A stretch of DNA of 64,000 nucleotides, taken from Chrysoporthe austroafricana. Its lineage: Eukaryota; Ascomycota; Sordariomycetes; Diaporthales; Cryphonectriaceae. The notes beneath the pieces are model-generated. The model was not told the DNA's origin and ran no database searches. It saw only the letters and a list, made by a program, of their open reading frames with translations. Shown piece after piece: positions 34,225-45,528 of this stretch. The first letter of the stretch is position 1, and every line of letters begins with the position of its first letter. The stretch is from NCBI GenBank assembly GCA_001051155.2, contig JYIP02000003.1:3658001-3722000 (forward strand), written 5' to 3'. Made by a program: the position numbers and the translations under genes.

Positions 34225-34314
34225 ACACATTTGGACATGAGGGCACTGTACTCTCTATCTAGTAGTGAAAATCGAACGTTTTGCACACTGTTCTTCATCT
34301 CTGGATGATAACAG

Positions 34315-35783
34315 TTGGACAGGTTATGCGAAATGTTCCTTCACCATGCCGGGCAAGGTGCTCTCCGGCCTATAGAGCCCTTGACACTGTTCCCTGCCAG
34401 CGAAGTTGAACAGGCTTTCAGATTCCTTGAAGACCCTGCGCATATTGGTAAGGTAGCTGTGAAGATGGATCCCAACATGCCACTGAATGCCTCTCCACAC
34501 AAACGCCACGCCAAGTTCGATCCTATGGCGAGTTATCTCCTCACTGGTGGTGTGGGAGGGTTGGGTAGGGCGACTACCACGTGGATGGTGGAGCGTGGTG
34601 CTAGGCATCTCACATTCCTCTCGAGGACATCCGGGAACAGCGACACCAGCAAGGAGCTGTTCAGTGAGCTTGAAGCCATGGGCTGCTCCATCACTGCAGT
34701 GGCTGGTCATGTCGATAAGCGGGAAGATGTAGAAGCCGCCGTGAAGAAGTCGAGGTATCGGGTCAAAGGAGTTCTTCACCTTGCCATGGTTCTACGCGTA
34801 AGTCGAAATCACCCACCCAGTCAATGACTGAATAGACGACTAACAACTGTCCTTAGGATTCCTCTCTGATGAACATGTCGTGGTCCCAGTGGCAAGAAGT
34901 CATCGCTCCCAAAGTTCAAGGTGCTTGGAATCTTCATTCTATTCTTATACTGCAGGAACAGGATTTGGATTTCTTCTTCATGGCTAGCTCTATAATCTCT
35001 GCATTGGAAGCGACCGGCCAGGCCAACTATCTGGCAGCTAACGCTGTGAATGAGGCCTTGTGCCGATACCGGCACAGCCTTGGCCTACCAGCCTCAGTCC
35101 CAAACATCTGCCCGATAGACGATGTTGGATTTGTCGCCGAGAACGAGCATGCTGCGCGGAGCCTACAGGCGCAAGGACTCAGTGGAGCCAACGAACGCGA
35201 GTTCCTCGAATGCCTAGAGCTAAGTATACTGCAGTGTCAAATTCCTCTGCCAGTTCACAACAGCGGTTGCACCCCTGCGCAAACTTCGTGGACCAATCCA
35301 TATCAGCATGTCATGGGTTTGTACGCTGGTCAAGACCTGAATGATTCTGCATGCAGGACAATGTGGCGTCGTGATAGATGTATGGGCTTCTACCATAACG
35401 TCGCAGCGCAGATATCTGTATCCGCAGCAGGAAACAAGAACGACGTATTGCAGGACTTTCTTGCAGCCCTGACGTTAACGAGCTCCGCAGAATTACTCCG
35501 AAGCAACACGACAATTGAGCTTATCGCGACGGAGATCGGGAGCAAAATCCACGAGTACCTTCTCAGGCCCGATGAGGAGGTCGATCCGCGGTCCACCCTG
35601 ACACAAATGGGACTGGACTCGTTGCTGTCAGTAGAGCTGGCTCGCTGGTTCAATAGTGCCTTCGGGATCAGGATGGGGGTGCTCGAGATTGTCGGGAGTG
35701 GTACTTTGAGACGGCTCGCATCGGTGACCGCAAGGAAACTTCTGCAGAAATACACAAAGGCGAACTCGAACGGGATTGTGTAG
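34315..35783 (+). pseudogene. 3' tail of a second highly reducing PKS (ER end, KR, ACP)
   Basis: Similarity starts abruptly at about 34315 with the last residues of an enoylreductase domain (LRPIEPLTLFPASEVEQAF, then HIGKVAVKMD). KR follows, with the NADPH motif SYLLTGGVGGLGRA and the catalytic region SSIISAL...GQANYLAANAVNEAL, then VRP-type linker sequence and an ACP with MGLDSLLSVELARWF. One intron (34799 to about 34857) joins VLR to DSSLMNMSW. No start codon is in a plausible place and no KS, AT, DH or methyltransferase precedes it; the citrate-synthase gene ends 90 bases upstream. The retained domains have no stop or frameshift. The sequence differs clearly from the KR-ACP at 26513-27783, so it comes from a different PKS. 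Confidence 0.8.
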
Positions 35784-36979
35784 TTTCCATTGACATTTCA
35801 ACTCGGTTGTCTGGGTGGGTGGAAAGGAATGGGCGCCAGAAAGTGGAACTGTACCGACAGTTCGAGATACTGTTGAACGTATAAACACGTGCTATCCGTC
35901 CATGGTGTGCTGCGCAGCCATTTTGCTTTTTTCGACAGGTGCATTAACTATCCTAAGGCAGATTGAATCATTTATTTTCACAACGATGAGTGACCTCAAT
36001 ACGCGGACGAGAAAGACAAGGCTGGGAGTGAGAGTAATAATTAGGTACGCAACCAGCATTCGTTCTGTCTCTGTCCGTGTCTCCTGAGTTCCGCTTGAGA
36101 TTACTAGTCTTCCCCCTCGCTCTACTTTTCATTTATCGTTCCACATATTCTCTCTTGATTACGATGAATAAACTCAACAGATACCCGGCCCACGAGGGCA
36201 ATGTAGTCGAGGGTAACAACGCAATCCATAGTTACAACACCACAACAACATCATCACAACAACGCCGCCACAACTTCACCATCACCCTTCAACACGTCGC
36301 CAAGTCCCTTCTTCCCAACTACCTTCTGATATCTGCCTCAATGTTTCCTAGTACACTCTGCTCAACGTCATCTTTGGTTGCTGTCCTTTCTCCTATTCCA
36401 TTCCAATCCACCACCTTCATCATGTCCGACAGCTTCATTGCTTTCGAAAAACATCCGCCACCATGACCCATGGACGAAAATTTTGCGGGCTCCTTCAATT
36501 TGCTTCGTTGACCTCCCCTATGCACCACTTACTCACTCGTTTGACACTGTTTGACCTCTTACAGTCGCTACTTACACTACCGCTCTTGGGTACTGAATCC
36601 ACGTAATCGAGGATCTTTCAAAGGTACCCGCTCTCCCACCACCCAGTACTGAGGGTAGGAAAGCTCTTGGTCACGGACTTGAGTATCGGTTCGAGTCGGG
36701 CACAAGCTGAGCGGATCGAGGAGTGGTTCGGTGCTTCAATGCTGATCATTGTCGCTATTGTTGTACTCAGTGCATCGTGAACTGACTTTTGTTTTAGACC
36801 TGAAATGGCCAATTAGGACCCCGATCTGACGCTTATAGTTTCACCGAAAACGATAATTGACTTGTTGGCTTAGCACACTGGTTGAAGACGGCCGCTATCA
36901 GTTGGATCCATCTCTATGTCAAGGCTGGTGCTGTAGCATTCGTAAAACATTCCGTGGATCTTGTCGAACAAATGACATT
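35784..36979. other. Intergenic
   Basis: No supported gene. The plus-strand frame at 36077-36466 lacks any domain and is A/C-rich low-complexity in part. Confidence 0.4.
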
Positions 36980-37545
36980 AGTGCGGTTCATGCATTACAA
37001 ACACATCCTTTGCAAAGGTAAAAGTATCAGATCGGCCTTTGTTTTGATCAGCAAGCTGAAGACACTCCAGCATCAGCTCCACGAGTATCCCCTTATTGCT
37101 GCTAAGCCAGACCAGAAACGGTCCCATTTTGGCCACAAGACGCTTCCGCGGCTTATTAGCCATCTTGTTGCCATGAACTCAATGGTCTGGCATCCAGCGG
37201 AGGTCCACTTCAAAGCCGCACCTTTCGATTTGTCCTCCCACGACTCGACTAGGTCAGTCACACTGCGGAGCTTTTTCAACCTGATCAACTTCAATGCCTG
37301 TTGCGAGTCCGACAAGACCTATACCTTCCCATTCCATGCGCCCCTGAGGCCGCTTTGTGCTTTTTGGTGTTCGCGGTAGGCGGGTTCCGCTTTAGCATCA
37401 GCGTGCTTCTTCTCGCTCATTTTAAGAGCGACCCGGAGCGCGTAGAGGATGACGATCAGCTCCACTTGCTGAATGGCACGCTGGCCTACTACGCCAAAGA
37501 AGGCCTTGCTCCAAGCAAACGCTCCTAGCTTGCCGTCGCCCACGG
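36980..37545 (-). mobile_element. LINE-like retroelement RNase H relic
   Basis: Read from 37545 downwards: QRAIQQVELIVILYALRVAL, then, after an in-frame TAG (37319-37321), VLSDSQQALKLI and a KWTSAGCQTIEF segment. These follow the RNase H domain that ends the polyprotein of fungal non-LTR elements (alternating acidic residues, SDSQ-AL, W-PGH-GI-G-like motif). The final motif is degraded and no reverse transcriptase remains, so this is a short dead fragment. Confidence 0.55.
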
Positions 37546-37832
37546 TGGCCCCGCCGGGGCCAGTTTAGATGTGGCCAGCAGCTGAGACATCCGTCCGGAA
37601 AACGAGGTCGTAAGGGCTCTCGGTCACACTATAGTCCCCTGTCATATCAAAAGGGTGCGTGCATATTCAAGCGCATCTGGTTCTTCGCTGACGATAATCT
37701 GTATTGTGGTTCAGGTGTTGCGCTGGTTTCAGGTATTTGGTTGGTACTCAGTAAAGGCTACGGTTTGCAATGTTGGGAAAGAGACGCTGAAATAGCTGAG
37801 ACGTGTCGTCCGTGGACATTTTTTGTTTTTCT

Positions 37833-37901
<69 letters not shown>

Positions 37902-38916
37902 GCTCATAAGAAACTTCCACGTCGACCGGTCAAAATTTCTTTGTTCGGAGCCGCCTATTATTGGAGCGGTAAACGACCCGGACCACGCTTACGGACCCTG
38001 TAACAAGCCACGTGCATGCTGCGGCGCGTTCTCGGTGCATCATTGTCAGGGCCTAAAAGTGCCAAGTTCAGATAAGCAATACTATGGTATATAGCCGCGC
38101 CCTTGCATCGGCGGGGGCCTAAATCAGACTTCGATCCTTGGGCTTCAATGTGTCTTGGCGAGCTTGGGCCTGTCACCCTCTTCCTGCCGAGCCTCGTCAC
38201 TCACCCTGCCTGTGCCGTTTCCCCGTCTGACAAAGATGATTGGGATTACCAAACCGTCACGCAGTCCTTCTGAAAGATGTGTGACCAGACATACAAAGAA
38301 TAGAACTATCATAAACACCCCTACGGCCCCGTTTCGGCCCTTTTAAGAAACCCTAAACTCTGATCCCACCCCCCGGCCCGTTATCACTATTATCCAACGT
38401 CTCTACCTGTGTTTCCATCTCGACTTTATCCTGTTGTCCATTTTCGTTTCTTCTGCTTTTTATTTCTTTTAATAAAAAAATTCTATCTAACCGTCTTCAT
38501 CCCCGCTTTCCATCCTATTTTCGAGTTCTAATCTCTGGTAAATTGCAAGGGACTACAAAGGCGGTTGGGTATGAGACAGACGGAAAAGCAGGGAGCAGGA
38601 AGCGAGAAGGAAGCGATCCCCTGCCAGTCATCAATGTACTTCCCCAATATTTCCCCAGCTTTTGGACCACCCTGGCTTGTACCCCAATATTTAAAGCACC
38701 AATCACAGCGGGTCGCCACGACCAGGAGGTAACCTAGATCACTAGTGTCGAAAGGCTGGGCTCTCTCCGCCCACACATTGGTTGGGCCTCCTGCCCTGGC
38801 TGCCCGGATGTAACCAAAGGCTCTCAGGTATAAGATCCTCCGGGCACCCGCCTGTTGCACTGGTCTGGGTGGCTCGTCTTTGCTCTTCACGTTCTTCTTG
38901 ATACAGCAATCCGACC
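37546..38916. other. Intergenic with microsatellite
   Basis: No gene seen. It contains the CT/TA microsatellite and, at about 38340-38480, a pyrimidine-rich promoter-like tract before the transporter gene. Confidence 0.45.
37837..37898 (+). repeat. (TC)n-(TA)n microsatellite
   Basis: About 24 TC units followed directly by about 7 TA units. Confidence 0.95.
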
Positions 38917-40836
38917 ATGTCGTCAGCCGCCGTCGAGCCAGAGAAGGAGCTGCACCAGGGCGACGAGAATGTCGCGGTGGAGGACCTCAAGGAGGAGAAG
39001 GATATTCTCCATGCTGAGGTCTTGGGCAACCAGGACCTCATGAACGAAGCCTTCCATGGCGAGAACCGCGAGCATGAGATGGGCCTGTGGGAGGCAACAA
39101 AGAGCCATCCCATGGCCTGTATCTGGGCCTTCATCTTCTGCTTTACTATTGTTTGTGGCTCTCCGGCAGTCGATGCCAAGTCCGCGCGTCGATCCGCAGG
39201 GTTCGGGCTAACGTCCCCAAGGTCATGGAATCGTTCGACATGTTTCTGAACGGCAACTTTGTCGCCCTTCCCGCCTTTCAAAGGAGATACGGTGTCCTTG
39301 TTGACGGTGTCTACGCCATCCCCACCAAATGGCAGAGTGCCCTCTTCCAGTCCGGTCAATGCGGTGCTTTCGTCGGTGTCTTTCTGGCCGGGCCCATTAC
39401 CAATCGTCTCGGCTACCGCTGGACTACCATCTTGGCCTTGATTCTCATGAACGCCACCATCTTCATCTCCTTCTTTGTGAGTAACCCGGCTCGGTTGTTG
39501 AGCGTAGCCCTGACCATATCCACCTAGGCGGACTCCCTCGCCGTCCTCGTGATCGGACAGGCGTTTGAAGGCGTCCCTTGGGGGTTCTTCATTGCAAACT
39601 CCCCCGCCTACGCTAGTGAGGTCGTTCCTCTCGCCCTTCGAGGTGCCACCACGGCTACTCTTCAGATGAGCTGGTCTATCGGCGGTATCATTGTCGCTGC
39701 TGCCTCGTATGGCTACAATCAACGAGCCGATCAGTGGGCTTGGCGAGTGCCTCTTGCCTTGCAATGGATCTTTCCTGTGAGTCCACCCCGTCCAGGCCTT
39801 GGTACACAGTACCTACTATGTCCGAGAGCTAACTAGGTCGTCCAGACCCCGCTTTTGATCCTCATTTTTCTCGCCCCCGAATCTCCTTGGTGGTTGATGC
39901 GCCACGGCCGCAAAGAGGAGGCCCTCCGCTCCGTCGAGCGCCTCGGCCGCAAATCCAAACAGAATGCTCAAGAGCAACTTGCCATGATAGAGCGAACCAT
40001 AGAGATTGAAGCTCAGATGGGCGGCGCCCCTAGCCTCCTCGACCTGGTCAAGGGTACCGATCTGAGGCGAACAGTCATCACCTGCTTGATGTATGCGTCA
40101 CAGAACTTCGCCGGTAACCTGATTGCCAACCAGGCAACTTTCTTCTTTGAGCGTGAGTAGCTTCCGCACCCCCCCCCCCAAAAAAAAAGAGAGAGAGAGA
40201 GAAAGAAAAAGAACTTCCAAGCCTGGATGACTGACCCCCCTCCCCAAACAAATAGAGGCCGGCATGTCGTCGGATTTTGCTTTCAAGCTTAATCTGATCA
40301 ATTCGTGCCTTCAATTCGTCGCCAATGCGGGCTCTTGGTTCCTTTCTGGCTGGTTCGGTCGTCGAACCATCTATCTCTGGGGCACAGCCGCCAACATCAC
40401 TTTTCTCTTTGTTCTCGGCATCTGCGCCTCCGTCCCACAGAACTCGGGGACGAACTACGCCCAGGCCTGTCTCGGAATCATCATCTCCTTCGTCTACGCC
40501 GGTACCCTGGGGCCAATAACATACACAGTCATTGCCGAGACGTCCTCAGTCCGTCTTCGTGCTTTGAGCACCGGTGTCGGTCGTGCCGCCTACTACATTG
40601 CGGAAATCCCCATGATCTACCTGTCCTCGCGACTGCTCAACTCGACCGGGTGGAATCTCGCTGGCAAGTGCGGTTACGTCTGGGGCAGTACCGCCGTCGT
40701 CTGCTGGGTCATGGCCTACTTCTTCCTCCCGGAGCTCAAGCACCGCTCCTACCGTGAGATAGACATCTTGTTTAACCGCAAGGTCCCCGCCAGGAAGTTC
40801 AAGTCCACCGTCATCGATGTCAAAGACAACGAGTAA
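38917..40836 (+). CDS. MFS sugar porter, alpha-glucoside (maltose) type
   Basis: Five exons keep frame: 38917-39150, 39222-39476, 39528-39776, 39846-40152 and 40256-40836 (541 residues). A hydrophilic N-terminus of about 60 residues is followed by twelve predicted helices. Signatures of the alpha-glucoside:H+ symporter subgroup are ESFDMFLNGNF in helix 1, GQAFEGVPWGFF and SPAYASEVVPLALRG in helices 4-5, LAPESPWWLMRHGRKEEAL before the central loop, and PITYTVIAETSSVRLRALSTG and FFLPELKHRSYREID at the end. The product acts at the plasma membrane, importing disaccharides such as maltose. The fourth intron is 103 nt with C and A runs. Although close to the PKS remains, this subgroup is nutritional and probably not part of that cluster. 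Confidence 0.88.
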
Positions 40837-41121
40837 GCGGATTGTGACTCGACAAGAGGAAACAGAGTGCTTTTCAAGCTTCTGCATCTCAATAGCCGAA
40901 AAGAGAGTTGATGGCCCCAGTTGTGTCCAGGTTGGGGCGCTAACTGTATTTCCGTAATTTTTGTAAAGTCTTCGCCTTCCTCAGGCCGGGAATACAATAC
41001 TATTATTTCAACTCCAACGTAGAAATATTGTTGCGCCCTGGTGATTAAGCCTGGTCTTGGTGGACTTATTTTGTCGACTTGGATATCCCCTTGACCTAGC
41101 TTGTCTGATATCTGTTTGATT

Positions 41122-42114
41122 CTATGCAATACTGACATCTTTGGCCATTGCTTCCGCTTCGAATCCAAGAACAGCTAGCGAAGAAATTGACGACTCCTCT
41201 AACCACCACAAGTGGGTTGCTAATTCAACTAAAAGATCCCACGAAATGTAATCAGAATGTGTCGTCCAAGGTATTGTGTAGGTGCAATGTGGTGCCCCGC
41301 ATTCCCAACGCCGCGAATTGCCATCGAATATCAGCTTCCTCCTCGAGAGCAAATCCTCCTGGAACGTCCATGCTCTGGTCGCTCACACACTGTCCTCGCA
41401 GACCAGCTCGAAATGGTCTGCTTCAACCGGGCTCTGAATTACCTTCGTGCCGCCCACTAGAAGGTGGACGGTCCGGCGTAAGGTCCTGGGTTCAGCAATA
41501 TCGCGAAATTCTTTCAAGCCACTGTTACCGTGTTCGCCCTGGACTGCCATGATGGTTACTGAAGCATTGGTGTAGATGGAACCCATCTTGGCCAGCTCCT
41601 TATGCTTCTGCAATTCGTCATGTTGTATAACACACAGGGTATCAACCCATAAATACTTCTCTCCTAGGAGACCGACAATCCTCATAGCGCCGAGTGTAGT
41701 CGTGGTGAAAGATGTTGCCGAAGTGATCAGGGACAGAGACCCGCGCTGCTGAAGACGGTCGAGGTTGCTTAGCACGGCTTCTAACGTTTTCTGAATGCCC
41801 GAAACGTAGCTAAGGGCTACATAGGAACACTAGATGGGAGCGTGGACCACACATCGATTCTAGACGTCCACAAGCCAGGTTGGCCTCGGAGTAGACATAG
41901 TCTTGGTCGAAGAGCTCCTACAAGGCCCGTCGTAGGCGCGGGCGCAAGTGTTTTTCCGCATTGCCGGAAGCTTGCGATTAATCCATTCTGGGTCGAGAAT
42001 TCGGCCCCCGACCAGATTATCTGCGGACGCCGGATCCTTCAAGAGGTACAAGGCGGAGAGAGGCGGTTGAGGGATGGGGGGCCGAGGGGACCGTGTCTGC
42101 CGTGATGAGGACAC
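41122..42114 (-). pseudogene. HET-domain (heterokaryon incompatibility) pseudogene
   Basis: Read from 42114 downwards, one frame carries HET landmarks: SYVALSYVSG (normally SYVWG), LGAMRIVGLLGEKYLWVDTLCVI, AKMGSIYTNASVTI and, further on, TRAWTFQEDLLSRRKLIF followed by WEC. The frame is interrupted by TAG near 41858, TAG near 41831 and TGA at 41383-41385, all in the same reading frame with no frameshift. Three stops plus a changed Trp in the SYVWG motif make it a clear relic. HET proteins trigger cell death between incompatible strains, and such genes are often multiplied and lost. Confidence 0.75.
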
Positions 42115-45100
42115 CTCCGTTAATTGAGTTTTTGAGTATTCTTATTTCTTTGATGAAACACATAGCCGCGAGCAGGCGATGCCGAACTCATGAGTATCTA
42201 AACTCAAGGCTGAGGCTAGGAGTAACTAGATGTTCTGGCTACAGCTACAAAGCCGGCACCGTTTATAAATTAAGATAATTGTATCGAATGGGTCGAGAGA
42301 TGCTGTCGATGTTGCCTTAAAGGATGCACAGGACATAGGTTTCACTCATAGCTGGATCTTTCAAGAAAGCATGGCGGCTTACGCCACGATGCTTCTGATA
42401 AAGGCTAAGCTAGAACTGAATAAACCGACATAGCTGGGAAACAAAATAACGGATTCAAAAATATTTCAACAATGTGTCTAGATCTTGTACAATGCTTGCT
42501 CAGTCAGGGAATGCCGTCGGTCGCTAAGCGCTTATAGATATCTCATAAAATCTAAAAGGTGTCGCGCCAAAGATCAATATGGTCCGCGAGCAGACATGGA
42601 GCTTAAAAGGAAGATCCACGACATTGACTTTGGTCACTTCAGAAACGTCACAACGCTTGCCAATGCCACTAAAAGTAGAGGCATTCCTCAGTTCTCGCTC
42701 ATTCAGAGCGCCATCCATCAGGGCTACCTAGACATTTAGGAATATTTACTCAGAGAACAAAATAATGAAGCGATGACGCCATCTTACAGTCCTTTTCAGG
42801 ACCAACGACAATACGTCGATCTTCGCACCTCACCAGACATTGTTCACAGTCTAAAACTCTCTCCAGACCTTAAGGATTCAACAAGCCTACCTTTCTTGGC
42901 TAGTCAAGGTTGCGCCTGTCTAACGATCCAAATCGCATGATTATACCCGTTCAACTTACCAAAGCAACTTGCGAGCCTGCCCCAGGCTTTTGGAATACCG
43001 ATAATAAACAACCAGCACTATACATCCTTCACTGATCCGACTCAAGTTGAGAGGATATAGATTAGTTAGAGCCAACCGTAAAGTTTTCATGAGTAAGCAC
43101 TTCATTCATAGCGATGCAAGGCCTTTTCCTCCAGTGAAGTTCGGTCATACAATTTTGAATGAACAGGATATAATCGGATTAGATCACTAGTATCTGATCT
43201 ATCTAATAATAACAACGGCTGCCGATCAATGGGCCGGGCAAGCGGGTGGGAAAAGGGGAACTGAGCAGGTTGCTGCCCAAGCTGGAGCCCATGGCACCGA
43301 AAGTGCTTAGAAAGTTAGAAAGAGTTGAGTACAGAGTAGCTATGTTGAGTCACCGAGGGCGGATTACTGAATTGTTTAGGTGTGTTGTGTCGAGGCAATC
43401 GCGTGAATCGAACTCTCTTAGTTTCGCTAAGTACTAGAATACTTTCCTTTGTCGCCTTGCTCTTTGTAACTGCTTCGATTGTCCTGTCCTTAGCGATTGA
43501 AACGGACTCGACGCGTATCTTCATCAAGACGGTACGGACCGACACCATAATGCGAATGCGTTGCAGGTGCGGTAAAAGAATAGGAAAAGGGAGAGGAAGA
43601 AAGGAGAATAGCAAAACGACACAGGCACGATCCGAATGTGCGTCCCGAAGTATCCGTCTTTCATTTTCCTTCTCCCACTTAGCTGCCTTGAGTAGCTGCT
43701 CAGGTTTAACCTGTGCCAGTCCAACCCGTGATACCATACTTAGATACTATAGTGGGACTTCTCAACGAGAACTTTTGATGGCAAGATGGTCGTTTCCCTG
43801 TCCCGTTTTAACGGCATATTTCACACTCGTGGTAGGGCTGTACGCTGCTGGGACCATGGGGCATCCAGCACACCGTCTCCACAACCCGTAAGGACCGACA
43901 AATGGGCCTAGCTGGCCGCTCTGAGTCGTGCCATGTCAGGAATATCCACCACCACCAGTGAGCTGTTATGATGTATGTGATTAGCGTATCAGCGACATCC
44001 AACGCTGGAGGCTTAACAGATGCTTTCAAATTCAGGGCAGCACAGTCTTGGGTCTCCTCGACCACAACGCATTCGGCATCTCCAAGCGTCCGAGACCTCG
44101 TCCCAGGGTCAGATCGGCGGCGCGTCCCATGAGCCATGCTCGGCCCGACTGTGCGGCAGTCAGCAATGGGATCTGTGGTGCGACCGACCCTACTCCACCG
44201 TCCTAGGACTGTCGGTCGACGCATGGTCGATGGCCGTCTCGTCTTTGTCATCGCAGCAGCGCGCTCTCCCAGAGGCGTCAGTAACATCAGTGAACCTCCT
44301 CGAGATTGCCAGGATGGCGGCTAGCGATGTCACCAGCTCTATGAGACCCATCTACCTTTAGGACGCATTCGCGTACTGCTGAATGGATCGGAAAGATGCC
44401 CAACCGACCCGTGCTGGGCTGCGCCACGTCCGTCTTTGCAGCTTGTCAGCTGCAACATCTGCAAGAGGTCAACCCGGAGCCAATCATGATGGCTGCTGCA
44501 GCTTCATCCCACCCTCGGTCAGACTCCCATTGGGCAAGTGAGCCAAATCTGTCGCCCACGATAGCAGTCTGTTGCATTCGGGGCACACCACTTGGCCCAC
44601 ACATCGGCGACAGCAACACGGGAGCAGAGGTGCGGAATGCATGCCGGTCATCGCATGGAGCTATTGAGCCCTCTGCCATATCAAGGCAGCCTTGACATGG
44701 CAAGGGCCAGCGGACTCGATTGATCCTCTAGCCCGCACTCCCTTACCATAGGACCAGATGGCTGGGACCACAGGATTTTCAGCTGCCTCTCACTACCTAG
44801 GTGTGGGATTCCTTTGGTCGCTGATAGCTTCTCAGCCCTTTCCCATCCCTCCCGGCCCTCGTTTTTCGGTTCACGAATTCGGGTTAATACGCCGTCATTT
44901 TCACTTCACGGAGGGCGGCAAGGCGCGTCAAAAAGGTTCCATCTCAATGCCTTGGATTAGAAACAGGTGCAGGCGATGGCGCAGCCCCCACCCACGGCTA
45001 CCAGTCCTTTGGGATCCGCGCTCAACAGCTCATCGCTGCGGGCCGGGCGTTGTCCCCAGCTTGTGATCTCAGCGGTTGTGATCCGGGATCTGCACCACTG

Positions 45101-45528
45101 CTGCTACGGTATTTCTCTGCAGTCATGAGGCACAAGAGCCCTACCAAGGCATCGAATAACAGCTGCGCCCCCAACGCGCCAGCATATGCACATGCTCTTC
45201 CCCACCGGCGGAAAGCAATTTAGCTGCCTGTTGCTGCTGTATTTGGAAAGGGCTGCAGTGGGCCTCCCTCCCTCCCATTCTGTCTTATGTCTGCTGAAGA
45301 GTACATGTTATGCTTACGCGCCACCCTTCCTCCCCCTTGTCCTTTCCTCTCCTCTCCTCTCGACAGACTTCCACTCTGCGTGTCTCGACCTTGAGGTGCG
45401 CCAGAAACGCCTGGAGGTCCAGAGCTTCTCCGATGGTCCGACCGAGTCCGAGTTCCCAACCACGGTCCGAGGAGCCAAGATTCCATCGTAGAAGCTAGCC
45501 GAGGCCTCCTCGGTTGACCCCGCCAGCC
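42115..45528. other. Long gene-poor stretch
   Basis: No supported gene in 3.4 kb. It holds the minus-strand tRNA-Ser fragment at 43617-43652. Frames at 43808-44361 and 44396-44703 on both strands show no motif. The last 300 bases are C/T-rich and look like the promoter and leader of the Cys-rich membrane protein. Confidence 0.4.
43617..43652 (-). repeat. Diverged tRNA-Ser 3' half, minus strand
   Basis: On the minus strand this matches the variable arm, T arm and acceptor 3' strand of the tRNA-Ser at 15504-15609 with several changes. The match continues into the following GTTTTGC flank. It is older than the copies at 18954 and 22641. Confidence 0.6.

Noticed and set aside
36077..36466. Plus-strand frame of 129 codons with a hydrophobic start
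   Set aside because: The start is poorly placed and the rest is low-complexity Thr/Ser/Gln from A/C-rich DNA; no motif.
38917..40836. MFS gene as exporter of the PKS product
   Set aside because: Its PESPWW and GVPWG motifs place it with alpha-glucoside importers, so closeness to the cluster is probably incidental.
43808..44361. Overlapping frames of 113-159 codons on both strands
   Set aside because: No recognisable domain or splice structure in either direction.
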